Part shown: positions 26,825 through 36,124 of the stretch, piece after piece
How positions within the stretch are numbered: position 1 is the first letter of the stretch
Layout: every line of letters begins with the position of its first letter
Source of the DNA: Candidatus Thiodiazotropha sp. (ex Myrtea sp. 'scaly one' KF741663)
GTDB taxonomy: Bacteria > Pseudomonadota > Gammaproteobacteria > Chromatiales > Chromatiaceae
DNA length: 64,000 nt
Direction: 5' to 3'
Assembly: GCA_025655555.1 (NCBI GenBank)
Contig: JAHXIQ010000001.1
Coordinates: forward strand, 186,001-250,000
Program-made: the position numbers and the translations under genes
The notes under the pieces: model-generated
What the model was told of the DNA's origin: nothing
Databases searched by the model: none
The model's input: the letters and a program-made list of their open reading frames with translations, nothing else

Positions 26825-29646
26825 AACGCATTTTCCTGCTGACACTCATCCCTTCCCTATTGAGCGGCTGTGCGACGTTTATGGGTGATGGCTCAGATGA
26901 GGCCACATTGGCCAATCTTGAAAAAAAAGAGATCGTCATCGAAAAACGCCAACTCTCCGCCACCGACCGGGCGGAAGTCATCAAAAACTATCAGGCATTG
27001 TTACAACTCAAGCCCGATCGGCGTCTCAGCAGCGAAGCCACACGCCGCCTAGCCGATCTTGAACTTGAGCAGAGCGAAACCCGCCTGTTGCAACCCGAAG
27101 AGACAAGCAACGCCAGTGGTGCAGATCTCGAAAAGTCGATCGGACTTTACGAGCAGCTGCTGCAGAACGAGCCGGACTATCCATCCCGAGACCTGGTGCT
27201 CTATCAACTGGCAAGAGCCAGCGAGCTCCACGGCGACCTGGATAAGATGATGGCGGCCTTACAGGAGTTGGTGGTCAAACACCCTGATAGTCAGCACTGG
27301 CAAGAAGCACAGTTCCGCCGCGGTGAACGCTTTTTTGTGCAACAACGCTTTGATCAAGCCGAGAAAGCCTATGGCGCCATTCTGGCTCAACGGGATGATT
27401 CCCCCTACTACGACCGTGCGCTGCTCAAGCACGGCTGGTCCCGCTTCAAACAGCGCGACATCGAACAGGGACTCGACTCCTTCACTCAGCTGCTCGATCG
27501 CAAGCTGGGCAATGCCCCGCAAATCGACATCACCAGCATTTCGCCTGCTGACCAGGCCCTACTGAAAGAAACCTTGCGAATCATCAGCCTGACATTCTCT
27601 GAGCTGGGCGGTACGCGTCGTATCAGCAGCTACTTCGATCAAAAGGGCCACAGAAACTACGAATACCTGGTCTATCAAGGTCTGGGGGATCTCTACCTGA
27701 AACAGGAGAGAATCCAGGATGCCGCCGATGCCTATCTTGCCTTCGTTGATTTCAACCCGGTGCATGCCCAGTCACCCAGACTTTCCGTCAAGGTGGTAGA
27801 GATCTACACAGAGCACGGCTTCACCACGCAGGCCCTGGAGAGCAAGAAAGCCTTCACCCAGCGTTATGCCGTGCACAGTGAGTACCGGCAGCAGCTCAAT
27901 GAAGCCGATCGAGCCTGGCTCAATGGCCAGTTGCGCAGCTACCTCAAAGAGCTGGCTGAATATCACCATGCACTGGCACAGCAGAGCACCAAGCTGAAGA
28001 CCAAAGAAGCAGCTGCCATACAGACCCGTGAAGGCCGGGAGGCTGCCCATTGGTATCGTCTCTACCTCGATTCATTCCCGGATGATCCGACAGCCGGCAG
28101 CATCAGTTTCCTGCTGGCGGAACTGCTGTTCGAGCTACAACGTTATCCCGAAGCCGTAACAGCCTATGAAGAGAGCGCCTACAAGCTGCCTCCCCACGAT
28201 AAACGTGCTGAAGCCGGCTATGCCGCCCTGCTCGCCTACGATGAGCAGGAAAAAAAGCTACCCAAGGAAGCACAGGCAGATTGGCGCAAGCGGTCAGTGG
28301 AGAGTGCGCTGCGCTTCAGTTCCGTCTTTCCCAAAGACCGCCGTATGGCCCAGGTTTTGACCCAGGCGTCTGAGCGGTTACTTGAAATGAATGACCACGG
28401 CAGAGCTCGTGGTGCAGCACTGCAGATCGTCAATCTGGATCCCCCAGCCAAGACCGAGTTGCAGCGCACAGCCTGGACAGTTGCCGCTCATGCTGCTTTT
28501 GAACAAAAGGACTTTGCCGCAGCTGAAACAGGTTATCAGCAGGCACTTGCTCTCATGTCGAAGCGGGATGAGCAACGTCCCCCACTCGAAGAGAAGCTGG
28601 CCGCCAGCATCTATCAGCAGGGCGCCGTACTGCGTGAAAAGGGTGATCAACCGGGTGCAGCCAGGCAGTTCCTGCGCATTTCCACCCTCGTACCGAAGGC
28701 ATCGATACGCGCCACTGCGGAATATGACGCTGCTGCCAGCCTCATTGCCAGCGGTGACTGGAACCGCTCAGTCACGATTCTTGAGTCGTTCCGTAAACGC
28801 TATCCTGAAAACGAGTTGGTCGCCGAGGTCAACAACAAACTGGCCACGGCCTATCTGGAAACAGACCAACCTCTGAAAGCCGCTGCCGAGCTAACGACCA
28901 TCTCCGATCAGGGTGCCACCCCTGAGTTGAGGCAGGCTGCAGGTTGGCAATCTGCGGAACTCTATGAGAAGGCCGGCCGCACGCCTGAAGCCATCAACGC
29001 CTATGCGCGCTATGTCAAAGCCTTCCCCATTCCTCTGGATCAATCCATAGAGGCCAGACAGAAACTGGTCGATCTGCACGAGAAACAAGGCAATCCCAAA
29101 CAGCGGGATCACTGGCTAAAACAACTGATTGAGGCCGATGCCAAAGCCGGCAAGCTACGCACGGACCGCACGCGCTATCTGGCGGCCCAGGCCTCTCTGA
29201 GACTGGCAGGTCCTGACCATGAACTGTTCCGTCGTACTGCACTAAAGGCCCCGCTGGAAAAGAACCTGAAGCGCAAGAAGCAGCAGATGCAGAGTGCCAT
29301 TGCCGCCTATAAACAGGCTGCAGAATATGGTGTCGCCGAAGTCTCAACGGCAGCTACTTACCATATGGGTGAAATCTACCAAGAGTTTGGTGCAGCGCTG
29401 ATGGCATCCGAGCGACCCAAAGGCCTCAATGAAGAAGAGTTGGAGCAATATGAGATTCTCTTGGAGGAGCAGGCCTTTCCGTTCGAGGACAAGGCCATTG
29501 CCATCTATGAGTCCAATGTCAAACATACGACATCGGGCATCTATGACGAATGGGTCAAAAAGAGTTTTGAAGCACTGGCAAAATTACAGCCAGCCCGCTA
29601 TGCAAAGCAGGAACAGACTGAGGAGTGGGTCGATGCGATCAACTAA
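26821..29646 (+). CDS. Large TPR-repeat lipoprotein of Agl/Glt-like system
   Basis: The 941-residue protein has a lipoprotein signal (FLLTLIPSLLSGC, Cys at about 17). It is otherwise almost entirely tetratricopeptide repeats, for example SIGLYEQLLQNEPDYPSRD, RRGERFFVQQRFDQAEKAYG and YRLYLDSFPDDPTAGSISFL. Such long TPR lipoproteins are periplasmic or outer-membrane adaptors in the Myxococcus gliding (Glt) and spore-coat (Nfs) machines. The start overlaps the previous stop by four bases and the next gene starts within its 3' end, so expression is tightly coupled. The role is assigned from architecture and operon context. Confidence 0.78.
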   Translation: MKRIFLLTLIPSLLSGCATFMGDGSDEATLANLEKKEIVIEKRQLSATDRAEVIKNYQALLQLKPDRRLSSEATRRLADLELEQSETRLLQPEETSNASGADLEKSIGLYEQLLQNEPDYPSRDLVLYQLARASELHGDLDKMMAALQELVVKHPDSQHWQEAQFRRGERFFVQQRFDQAEKAYGAILAQRDDSPYYDRALLKHGWSRFKQRDIEQGLDSFTQLLDRKLGNAPQIDITSISPADQALLKETLRIISLTFSELGGTRRISSYFDQKGHRNYEYLVYQGLGDLYLKQERIQDAADAYLAFVDFNPVHAQSPRLSVKVVEIYTEHGFTTQALESKKAFTQRYAVHSEYRQQLNEADRAWLNGQLRSYLKELAEYHHALAQQSTKLKTKEAAAIQTREGREAAHWYRLYLDSFPDDPTAGSISFLLAELLFELQRYPEAVTAYEESAYKLPPHDKRAEAGYAALLAYDEQEKKLPKEAQADWRKRSVESALRFSSVFPKDRRMAQVLTQASERLLEMNDHGRARGAALQIVNLDPPAKTELQRTAWTVAAHAAFEQKDFAAAETGYQQALALMSKRDEQRPPLEEKLAASIYQQGAVLREKGDQPGAARQFLRISTLVPKASIRATAEYDAAASLIASGDWNRSVTILESFRKRYPENELVAEVNNKLATAYLETDQPLKAAAELTTISDQGATPELRQAAGWQSAELYEKAGRTPEAINAYARYVKAFPIPLDQSIEARQKLVDLHEKQGNPKQRDHWLKQLIEADAKAGKLRTDRTRYLAAQASLRLAGPDHELFRRTALKAPLEKNLKRKKQQMQSAIAAYKQAAEYGVAEVSTAATYHMGEIYQEFGAALMASERPKGLNEEELEQYEILLEEQAFPFEDKAIAIYESNVKHTTSGIYDEWVKKSFEALAKLQPARYAKQEQTEEWVDAIN

Positions 29647-30232
29647 ACCTGCCCGACTGATCCTCTGCCTCACACTACTGCTCGGCGGTTGTACTGCCAT
29701 GCAGGAACGTCCAAGCAGCCAGGAAGCATCCGCAACTGGTGAAAAGAAAGTCAGCACAGCACTGGAAAAGGACTATGCCGCAGCACTGAAATCTCTGCGC
29801 GAAGGCAATACAAAGCAAGCAAAGCGACAGTTTTCACAGCTGGCGGCGGATAATCCCCGCCTGGCCGGCCCACAAACCAATCTCGGTATTATTCAATTGA
29901 AAGAGAACGACCCGGCAGCAGCAGAACAGTCGTTTCGCAATGCCATCAAGAGTAATCCCGATAGCGCTCCGGCACATAACCAGCTTGGGCTTTCTTTACG
30001 CATGCAGGGCCGCTTCCAAGAAGCGGAACAAGCTTATCAGGCGGCGCTCAAAGCTGAGCCCGTCTATCGAATGGCGCATCGAAACCTAGGCATCCTGTAT
30101 GACCTCTACCTGGAAAAACCAAAGCAGGCTCTGGAACACTACCGGGTTTGCCAAAAACTGGCTGACGCAGAGGATCGGGAAATTAAAGGCTGGATACTCG
30201 ACCTGGAACGCCGTTTGAAAAGCGCCAAATAA
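29633..30232 (+). CDS. Small TPR lipoprotein of Agl/Glt-like system
   Basis: ATG at 29633 has a GAGGAG ribosome site and gives 199 residues; an in-frame extension upstream is only a shadow of the preceding gene. A lipobox (LTLLLGGC) ends the signal peptide. TPR units cover residues about 50-195 (YAAALKSLREGNTKQAKRQF, NLGIIQLKENDPAAAEQSF, NQLGLSLRMQGRFQEAEQAY). It overlaps the large TPR lipoprotein by 14 bases. A short TPR lipoprotein is a standard part of Glt-type complexes (GltE-like in layout), where it links periplasmic and outer-membrane parts. Orthology is inferred from order and domain only. Confidence 0.78.
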   Translation: MRSTKPARLILCLTLLLGGCTAMQERPSSQEASATGEKKVSTALEKDYAAALKSLREGNTKQAKRQFSQLAADNPRLAGPQTNLGIIQLKENDPAAAEQSFRNAIKSNPDSAPAHNQLGLSLRMQGRFQEAEQAYQAALKAEPVYRMAHRNLGILYDLYLEKPKQALEHYRVCQKLADAEDREIKGWILDLERRLKSAK

Positions 30233-30249
30233 CCCATGAGTATTTTGAG

Positions 30250-30528
30250 ATGACAAACACGATTAAAAAATACTGCATTCTGACACTGCTGCTCCTGATT
30301 ACATCAACAGGTGTGGCAGAACAGAGACTCGACATGGAAGGCGCCGCCATTTTCGGCAACAAAGAGTCACCCAACGTACTCTATGTGGTGCCCTGGCGCG
30401 CCGCCAAGCGTCTGACCGGCATGATGCCGCCGGAAATGAACACCATGGATGAGCTGATGGTCCCTCTGGACCGTGATGTATTTCGCAGACGTGTGGATTG
30501 GTACCAGACATTTGGTGAAAAACCGTAA
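30250..30528 (+). CDS. Small exported protein in Agl/Glt-like operon
   Basis: This 92-residue protein has a signal peptide (KKYCILTLLLLITSTGVAEQ). The mature part is about 70 residues and contains FGNKESPNVLYVVPWRAAKR, a charged mid-section and a C-terminal RRRVDWYQTFGEKP. I do not assign a domain. The position between the TPR lipoprotein and ExbB genes, on the same strand with short gaps, indicates that it belongs to the complex. The motif SPNVLYVVPW is distinctive and would make a good search seed. Confidence 0.65.
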   Translation: MTNTIKKYCILTLLLLITSTGVAEQRLDMEGAAIFGNKESPNVLYVVPWRAAKRLTGMMPPEMNTMDELMVPLDRDVFRRRVDWYQTFGEKP

Positions 30529-30620
30529 AGAATCCGGGCACGACTGCCGATCCGCACCAAATGCGGCAAAGCCCGATAGTAATCAACTTAATTTTGAAGC
30601 TTTAAACAACGGAGAACCCC

Positions 30621-31280
30621 ATGGAGCTCATCGACCCCATCATCCGATTCTTTCAGGAAGGCGGACTCTTCATGTATCCCATTCTGTTGATCTTCGCCGG
30701 CGGGCTGGCCATCGCCATCGAGCGCTGGGTCTATCTCAGCTTGGTCACCGGCAGTAACAAGCGGACCTGGAAAAGAGTTCTGCCACTCCTAAACAGCGGC
30801 GACTTCAATGAAGCCATGAATGCTGCCAACAAATCGAAAACCGCCATCGGCACCATGCTGACATACGGTCTGGCACGTGCTCGTACCGCACGACGCCGCG
30901 ATGATGTGGAGGTCGCCATGGAAGAGGGACTGATGGAAGCTATCCCCCGCATGGAGAAGCGCACGCACTACCTCAGCACACTGGCCAATATCGCCACTCT
31001 GCTGGGCTTGCTGGGTACCATCATTGGTCTGATTCAGGCCTTTACCGCGGTCTCCAATGCAGACCCGGCAGAGAAGGCCGACCTGCTATCTGCCAGTATC
31101 TCGGTTGCAATGAACACGACTGCCTTCGGTCTGATGGCTGCTATTCCTCTACTACTGGTCTACGCCCTGCTGCAGAGCAAGACCACCTCCCTGGTCGACA
31201 GCCTCGAAATGGCCTCGGTGAAGTTCCTCAATATCTTCAATGAGAAAGCCTTTTCAGCTTCCGCACGGAGCAACGCATGA
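30621..31280 (+). CDS. ExbB/TolQ/MotA-family proton channel subunit (AglR-like)
   Basis: The 219-residue protein has three predicted TM helices: about 15-35 (LFMYPILLIFAGGLAIAIER), 115-140 (ANIATLLGLLGTIIGLIQAF) and 160-185 (TTAFGLMAAIPLLLVYALL). The second and third carry the conserved small-residue channel motifs GLLGTIIG and NTTAFGLMAAIP. It forms the stator pore with the ExbD-like proteins encoded next and converts proton flow to motion. An AGAAC-type ribosome site precedes ATG. In Myxococcus AglR plays this role for AglQ/AglS, the same one-ExbB, two-ExbD composition as here. Confidence 0.88.
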   Translation: MELIDPIIRFFQEGGLFMYPILLIFAGGLAIAIERWVYLSLVTGSNKRTWKRVLPLLNSGDFNEAMNAANKSKTAIGTMLTYGLARARTARRRDDVEVAMEEGLMEAIPRMEKRTHYLSTLANIATLLGLLGTIIGLIQAFTAVSNADPAEKADLLSASISVAMNTTAFGLMAAIPLLLVYALLQSKTTSLVDSLEMASVKFLNIFNEKAFSASARSNA

Positions 31281-31798
31281 GAAAACGTCTGCGTCACCAT
31301 CATCACGAGGCGGAGCTGAATATCACCGCCTTTCTTAACCTGATGGTGATACTGATTCCCTTTCTGCTGATCACGGCGGCCTTTTCCCGCTTTGCCATCC
31401 TTGAGCTCTATCTGCCACCTGCCAGTGAAGGCAAATTGCAGGCTATCAAGGAGTTGCAGCTCGAGGTCATCATCCGTAAAGAGAGCATGGAAGTCGCTGA
31501 CCAACGCGGTGGTCTGATCCGGCGTATCGAAAACAACGCCGAAGGACACGACTTCAAGGCACTGAATGATCTGCTGGTGCAGATCAAGGTCCGTTTTCCG
31601 GAGAAACGTAACGCCTTCATCCTCTCTGAACCGCAAACCAGTTATGCAACCATGGTTCAGGTCATGGATGCGGTACGAATGACTGAGCAGATGGAGGCCG
31701 GCTCTCTGGTACAGGCTGAGCTGTTCCCCGAAATTTCATTGGGTGACGCACCTCCGCCTCTCAAGTCATCCAACAAGGCTCAAGGTAACGCTTCATGA
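31277..31798 (+). CDS. ExbD/TolR-family protein, first of two (AglQ/AglS-like)
   Basis: The 173-residue protein has a single N-terminal TM (NITAFLNLMVILIPFLLITA) and a periplasmic domain. The position normally held by the proton-binding aspartate of ExbD (LVDMILVLLIFF) is asparagine-rich here (NLMVILIPFL), so this copy may not carry protons itself. ATG overlaps the ExbB stop (ATGA). The periplasmic part has AIKELQLEVIIRKESMEVAD and FPEKRNAFILSEPQTSY. It is the partner of the second ExbD encoded downstream. Confidence 0.83.
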   Translation: MRKRLRHHHHEAELNITAFLNLMVILIPFLLITAAFSRFAILELYLPPASEGKLQAIKELQLEVIIRKESMEVADQRGGLIRRIENNAEGHDFKALNDLLVQIKVRFPEKRNAFILSEPQTSYATMVQVMDAVRMTEQMEAGSLVQAELFPEISLGDAPPPLKSSNKAQGNAS

Positions 31799-32307
31799 AA
31801 ATGTCGCGCAGGGCGAAACGAATGGATCGCCACCACAAACGAAACAAAGGTCGAGCCACGCTCAACCTAGTCTCTTTGATGGATATTTTTACAATCCTGG
31901 TCTTCTTTCTGCTGGTCAATTCTGGCGAAGTGCAAGTCTTGCCGAATGCCAAGGCGCTTAGTTTGCCCGAGTCGGCTGCTGAGCAGAAACCGAAAGAGAC
32001 CCTGGTCGTGATGGTTAACCAGAACGAGATCCTGGTGCATGGCCGCCGTATTATCGATCTGGCACAACCGCTGCCTCCCGGCACCCTGCTGCCGACGCTG
32101 AAAGCGGAACTGCAGCTTCATGCGGAGCGCGCCAAGGCAAGCACCCTGGAACCTTTCACCGGCAATATCACTATCATGGGGGATAAAGAGATTCCCTATA
32201 ACCTGCTGAAGCGTGTGATGGCCACCTGTGCGGACTCGGAATATCCCCGTGTCTCCCTTGCGGTTCTGCAGCGTGCCGAAAAGGCCAAGGGAGGACAGAC
32301 TCTGTGA
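31795..32307 (+). CDS. ExbD/TolR-family protein, second of two (AglQ/AglS-like)
   Basis: The 170-residue protein has a TM segment LVSLMDIFTILVFFLLVNSG near residues 24-43. The aspartate in SLMDIFTILVFF is the classic ExbD/TolR proton-binding residue, so this copy is the likely proton-coupled one. The periplasmic domain includes ETLVVMVNQNEILVHGRRI and MGDKEIPYNLLKRVMATCAD. It overlaps the first ExbD gene by four bases (ATGA) and the next gene starts inside its stop (GTGA). Two ExbD paralogues with one ExbB is the Agl stator composition. Confidence 0.87.
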   Translation: MKMSRRAKRMDRHHKRNKGRATLNLVSLMDIFTILVFFLLVNSGEVQVLPNAKALSLPESAAEQKPKETLVVMVNQNEILVHGRRIIDLAQPLPPGTLLPTLKAELQLHAERAKASTLEPFTGNITIMGDKEIPYNLLKRVMATCADSEYPRVSLAVLQRAEKAKGGQTL

Positions 32308-33287
32308 GCGTCTCCTACCGCCATTCCCAGATACTACCCTGGAATACCCAGGATGCCGATGAGCGCCGCTTCTATCTGATCAGCTCAATCGTTCTGATCA
32401 TCACACTGCTGTTCGGTCTGCTGATTCCAATGATCGAATTACCCGAGAAGGAGCGATTCAAGAAGCAGACCCTGCCGCCCAGACTGGCACGCCTTATCCT
32501 GGAACAGAAGAAAGTACCGCCACCCAAGCCAAAACCGGCAAAAAAGCTGGTGGAGAAAAAGAAACCGGAACCCAAGCCGGAGAAGAAGAAACCTGAAGCC
32601 AAAAAGAAAGCGGAACCGGCCAAGAAGCCGGCTAAGAAGATTGCAAAAATACCGCCAAAGCCCTCGACAGAGAGTGCGCGTAAAAAAGCGGCAAGTGCCG
32701 GGCTTCTGGCTTTTTCAGATCAGCTGGCGGATCTGCGTGATGAACCCGCAGTACCGCAGGTCGGTGGCATTCGTAAGCTAGCTTCGACCGGAGAAAAAGC
32801 AGCCACATCGAGTCGCTCGATCATCACTGGCGGGGCGTCGAGAGGAAGCGGTGGCATCAATACTGCGGCATTGAGTCGGAATACTGGTGGACAAGGTCTC
32901 GGTGGTCGTTCAACCACACAAGTTCAGAGTCGTGCAGCCAATGCCAAACGGGCATCCGCCGCAAGCAGCTCAAGAGGCAAAGGCAAAAACCATAAAGGAA
33001 ACCGCACACGGGAGGAGATACAGACTGTCTTCGACCAGAACAAAGGGGCTGTCTACGCGCTCTATAATCGAGCCCTTCGAAGCGACCCGACACTGCGTGG
33101 TAAAGTCGTGCTTGAGTTGACCATATCTCCGGCCGGCAAGGTGACCAAGTGCCGCATTCTCTCCTCGGAACTGAACGACAGTAAACTGGAGCGAAAGCTG
33201 GTGAGCCGAATCAAGCTCTTCAAATTCTCGGCAAAAGATGTGGAGACTGCCATCGTATCCTATCCCATCGACTTCCTGCCATCCTAG
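32304..33287 (+). CDS. TonB-like energy transducer with AgmX/PglI-type C-terminal domain
   Basis: The 327-residue protein starts with GTG at 32304 overlapping the previous stop. A short cytoplasmic N-terminus leads into one TM helix (FYLISSIVLIITLLFGLLIP). A Lys/Pro/Glu-rich rod follows at about 70-125 with PPKPKPAKK-type repeats, then a Gly/Ser-rich linker. A C-terminal domain (RTREEIQTVFDQNKGAVYAL to VSYPIDFLPS) fits the AgmX/PglI tail of gliding and TonB-like proteins. It should couple the ExbB/ExbD stator to periplasmic TPR partners. The TAG stop is formed by the TA of the insertion target plus the first G of MITE copy 2. Confidence 0.82.
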   Translation: MSVSYRHSQILPWNTQDADERRFYLISSIVLIITLLFGLLIPMIELPEKERFKKQTLPPRLARLILEQKKVPPPKPKPAKKLVEKKKPEPKPEKKKPEAKKKAEPAKKPAKKIAKIPPKPSTESARKKAASAGLLAFSDQLADLRDEPAVPQVGGIRKLASTGEKAATSSRSIITGGASRGSGGINTAALSRNTGGQGLGGRSTTQVQSRAANAKRASAASSSRGKGKNHKGNRTREEIQTVFDQNKGAVYALYNRALRSDPTLRGKVVLELTISPAGKVTKCRILSSELNDSKLERKLVSRIKLFKFSAKDVETAIVSYPIDFLPS

Positions 33288-33607
33288 GGCCTGTTAACAC
33301 TAATTTGATTGCCACTGTTGCACCTGAAAAAGTGCCAATCAAGGCACACCCCAAGGGCACTTCCTTCGGGGCGCGAGGAGCGTAGTTTGGTTGTTCCAAA
33401 TGAGCGACGAGTAACGCCGAGTGGCGCTTTTTCAGGCGCACCCCAAGGGCACTTCCTTCGGGGCGCAACCCGGAGGGCCAAGGCCATTTTTTCGCCCAGC
33501 GGCGTTATCAGTCGCTTATGTAGACCGGCTACACCGCACTCCTTCTGCCTTGCTGGACAAAAAAATGGTCTTGGCAGTGACGATCAAATTAGTGTTAACA
33601 GGCCCTA
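33285..33607. mobile_element. MITE-like element, copy 2 (319 bp, TA duplication)
   Basis: The core 33287-33605 has 23-base terminal inverted repeats beginning GGGCCTGTTAACACTAATTT and is flanked by TA at 33285-33286 and 33606-33607. Inside are two copies of a CCCCAAGG-type hairpin (AAGGGCACTTCCTT). No transposase is encoded. It shares ends and internal stretches such as AATGAGCGACGAGTAACGCC with the other copies but belongs to a longer subtype than copies 1 and 3. It sits exactly between the AgmX-like gene and apbE and supplies the last base of the former's stop codon. Confidence 0.88.
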
Positions 33608-33612
33608 ACCCA

Positions 33613-34692
33613 ATGATGTGGCGCACTGGCCTTCTTTGCGCCCTCTTGGCGGCGCTGCTGCTGCCACTCTCATCACAAGGTGCCTGGTTTGGGCAGCAGG
33701 CTGCCATTATGGGTACCCGGATAGGTGTGGAGGTCTGGCATGATGATGAGCAAACCGCAAACCGGGCCATCGAATCCGTACTCAAGGAATTCCACCGGCT
33801 CGATCAGGCATTGAGCCCCTACATCGAGACCAGTGAACTCTACCTGGTCAATGACGGGGCATCCGCTCAACCTGTACCGATCTCCAAGGAATTTTATGAT
33901 CTGTTGGAGACCTCCCTGGCCTATTCACGGTTGACGGACGGCGCCTTCGATATCACTTTTGCCTCAGCCGGTCATCAATACGACTACCGGAAAGAGATAA
34001 AACCCACTGATGAGGCCTTGGACCAGACACGCCCACTGATCAACTATCGCCATCTCACACTTGACCCTGACACTCAATCTGTCCATTTCAAACAAGCGGG
34101 TGTACGAATAGACTTGGGAGGTATCGCCAAGGGTTATGCCGTCGACCGGGGTATTCATCTACTCGAGCAGCGTGGCATTGAGAATGCCTTGATCAGCGCA
34201 GGTGGCGACAGCCGTATGCTGGGAGATCATCAGGGGCGTCCCTGGTATATCGGCGTGCAGGCACCCCGCGATGATAAAGCCCTGGCTGCCGTACTGCCTT
34301 TGTCGGATACAGCCGTCTCTACATCCGGTGATTATGAGCGCTACTTCGAAGCCGATGGTGTGCGTTACCACCATATCCTCAGTCCGAAGACGGGCCGCTC
34401 TGCCGAAGGACTACGCAGCGTCACCATCATTGGGCCAAATGCTATGCGAACCGACGCTCTCTCCACCAGTGTGTTCGTGCTTGGACTGAAGGATGGACTG
34501 GCACTCATCAATCGCCAAAAGGACGTAGAAGCGGTGATTATTGATAGCCAGGGACAGATGCATGCATCACAGGGGCTGGAAGATCTCAAGCAATCTGAAA
34601 CGACTGAAATCCAGCCAACTCATCTAGGGCCTGTTAACACTAATCCAATACGCCCTGCTGGAGCTGTTTTTGTGCCCAGCAAGGCAGAATGA
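33613..34692 (+). CDS. apbE: FAD:protein FMN transferase ApbE, C-terminus encoded by a MITE
   Basis: ATG at 33613 (or the adjacent 33616) gives 359 residues. A frame running back to 33421 lies inside MITE copy 2 and is rejected. There is a signal peptide (LLCALLAALLLPLSSQGAWF) without a lipobox. ApbE motifs include FHRLDQALSPYIETSELYLV, RIDLGGIAKGYAVDRGI, ALISAGGDSRMLGDH and the RTDALSTSVFVLGL segment. ApbE transfers FMN from FAD to Thr/Ser of exported redox proteins. The last about 22 residues, from GPVNTNPIRP to the TGA at 34690, are read from MITE copy 3, so the original C-terminus was replaced. No ribosome site is visible, since MITE copy 2 ends six bases upstream. Confidence 0.9.
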   Translation: MMWRTGLLCALLAALLLPLSSQGAWFGQQAAIMGTRIGVEVWHDDEQTANRAIESVLKEFHRLDQALSPYIETSELYLVNDGASAQPVPISKEFYDLLETSLAYSRLTDGAFDITFASAGHQYDYRKEIKPTDEALDQTRPLINYRHLTLDPDTQSVHFKQAGVRIDLGGIAKGYAVDRGIHLLEQRGIENALISAGGDSRMLGDHQGRPWYIGVQAPRDDKALAAVLPLSDTAVSTSGDYERYFEADGVRYHHILSPKTGRSAEGLRSVTIIGPNAMRTDALSTSVFVLGLKDGLALINRQKDVEAVIIDSQGQMHASQGLEDLKQSETTEIQPTHLGPVNTNPIRPAGAVFVPSKAE

Positions 34693-34893
34693 GCGTGGTG
34701 TAGCCCGGCTACATGAGCGAATGATAACGCCGCTGGGTGCAAAAACAGCCCCAGCCCTTCGGGTTGAGCCTGAAAAAGCGCCACTCAGCGTTACTCGTCG
34801 TTCATTTGGAATAACCAAACTTCTCTCCTCGCGCCTTGATTGGCGCTTTTTCAGGCTCAACAGGGCGCATTGGATTAGTGTTAACAGGCCCTA
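34625..34893. mobile_element. MITE-like element, copy 3 (265 bp, TA duplication)
   Basis: The core 34627-34891 has inverted repeats beginning GGGCCTGTTAACACTAATCC with one mismatch across 31 bases, and TA on both sides. It matches copy 1 in length and nearly base for base. Its left end lies inside the apbE reading frame, and its right end is 13 bases from the tgt stop codon. It therefore marks the exact border between the tgt gene and the block of envelope genes. Confidence 0.9.
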
Positions 34894-34904
34894 GCCAGAT
34901 AGAT

Positions 34905-36026
<1,122 letters not shown>

Positions 36027-36124
36027 TCAGGCACTAAGCAGCCATCTCTTTTACCTGCTCTCTTGCCTTAAAAGAGGCGAAGAACAAAGTGTGAACCAGT
36101 TATTAGGGTTTTCCCTAAAAAAAC

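Noticed and set aside
32520..32650. Possible simple-sequence repeat or CRISPR-like array
   Set aside because: It is the Lys/Pro-rich coding rod of the TonB-like protein. There are no regular spacers or palindromic repeats.
33421..33612. N-terminal extension of ApbE by 64 codons
   Set aside because: It is translated from MITE copy 2; the signal peptide starts at 33613, so the extension would block export.
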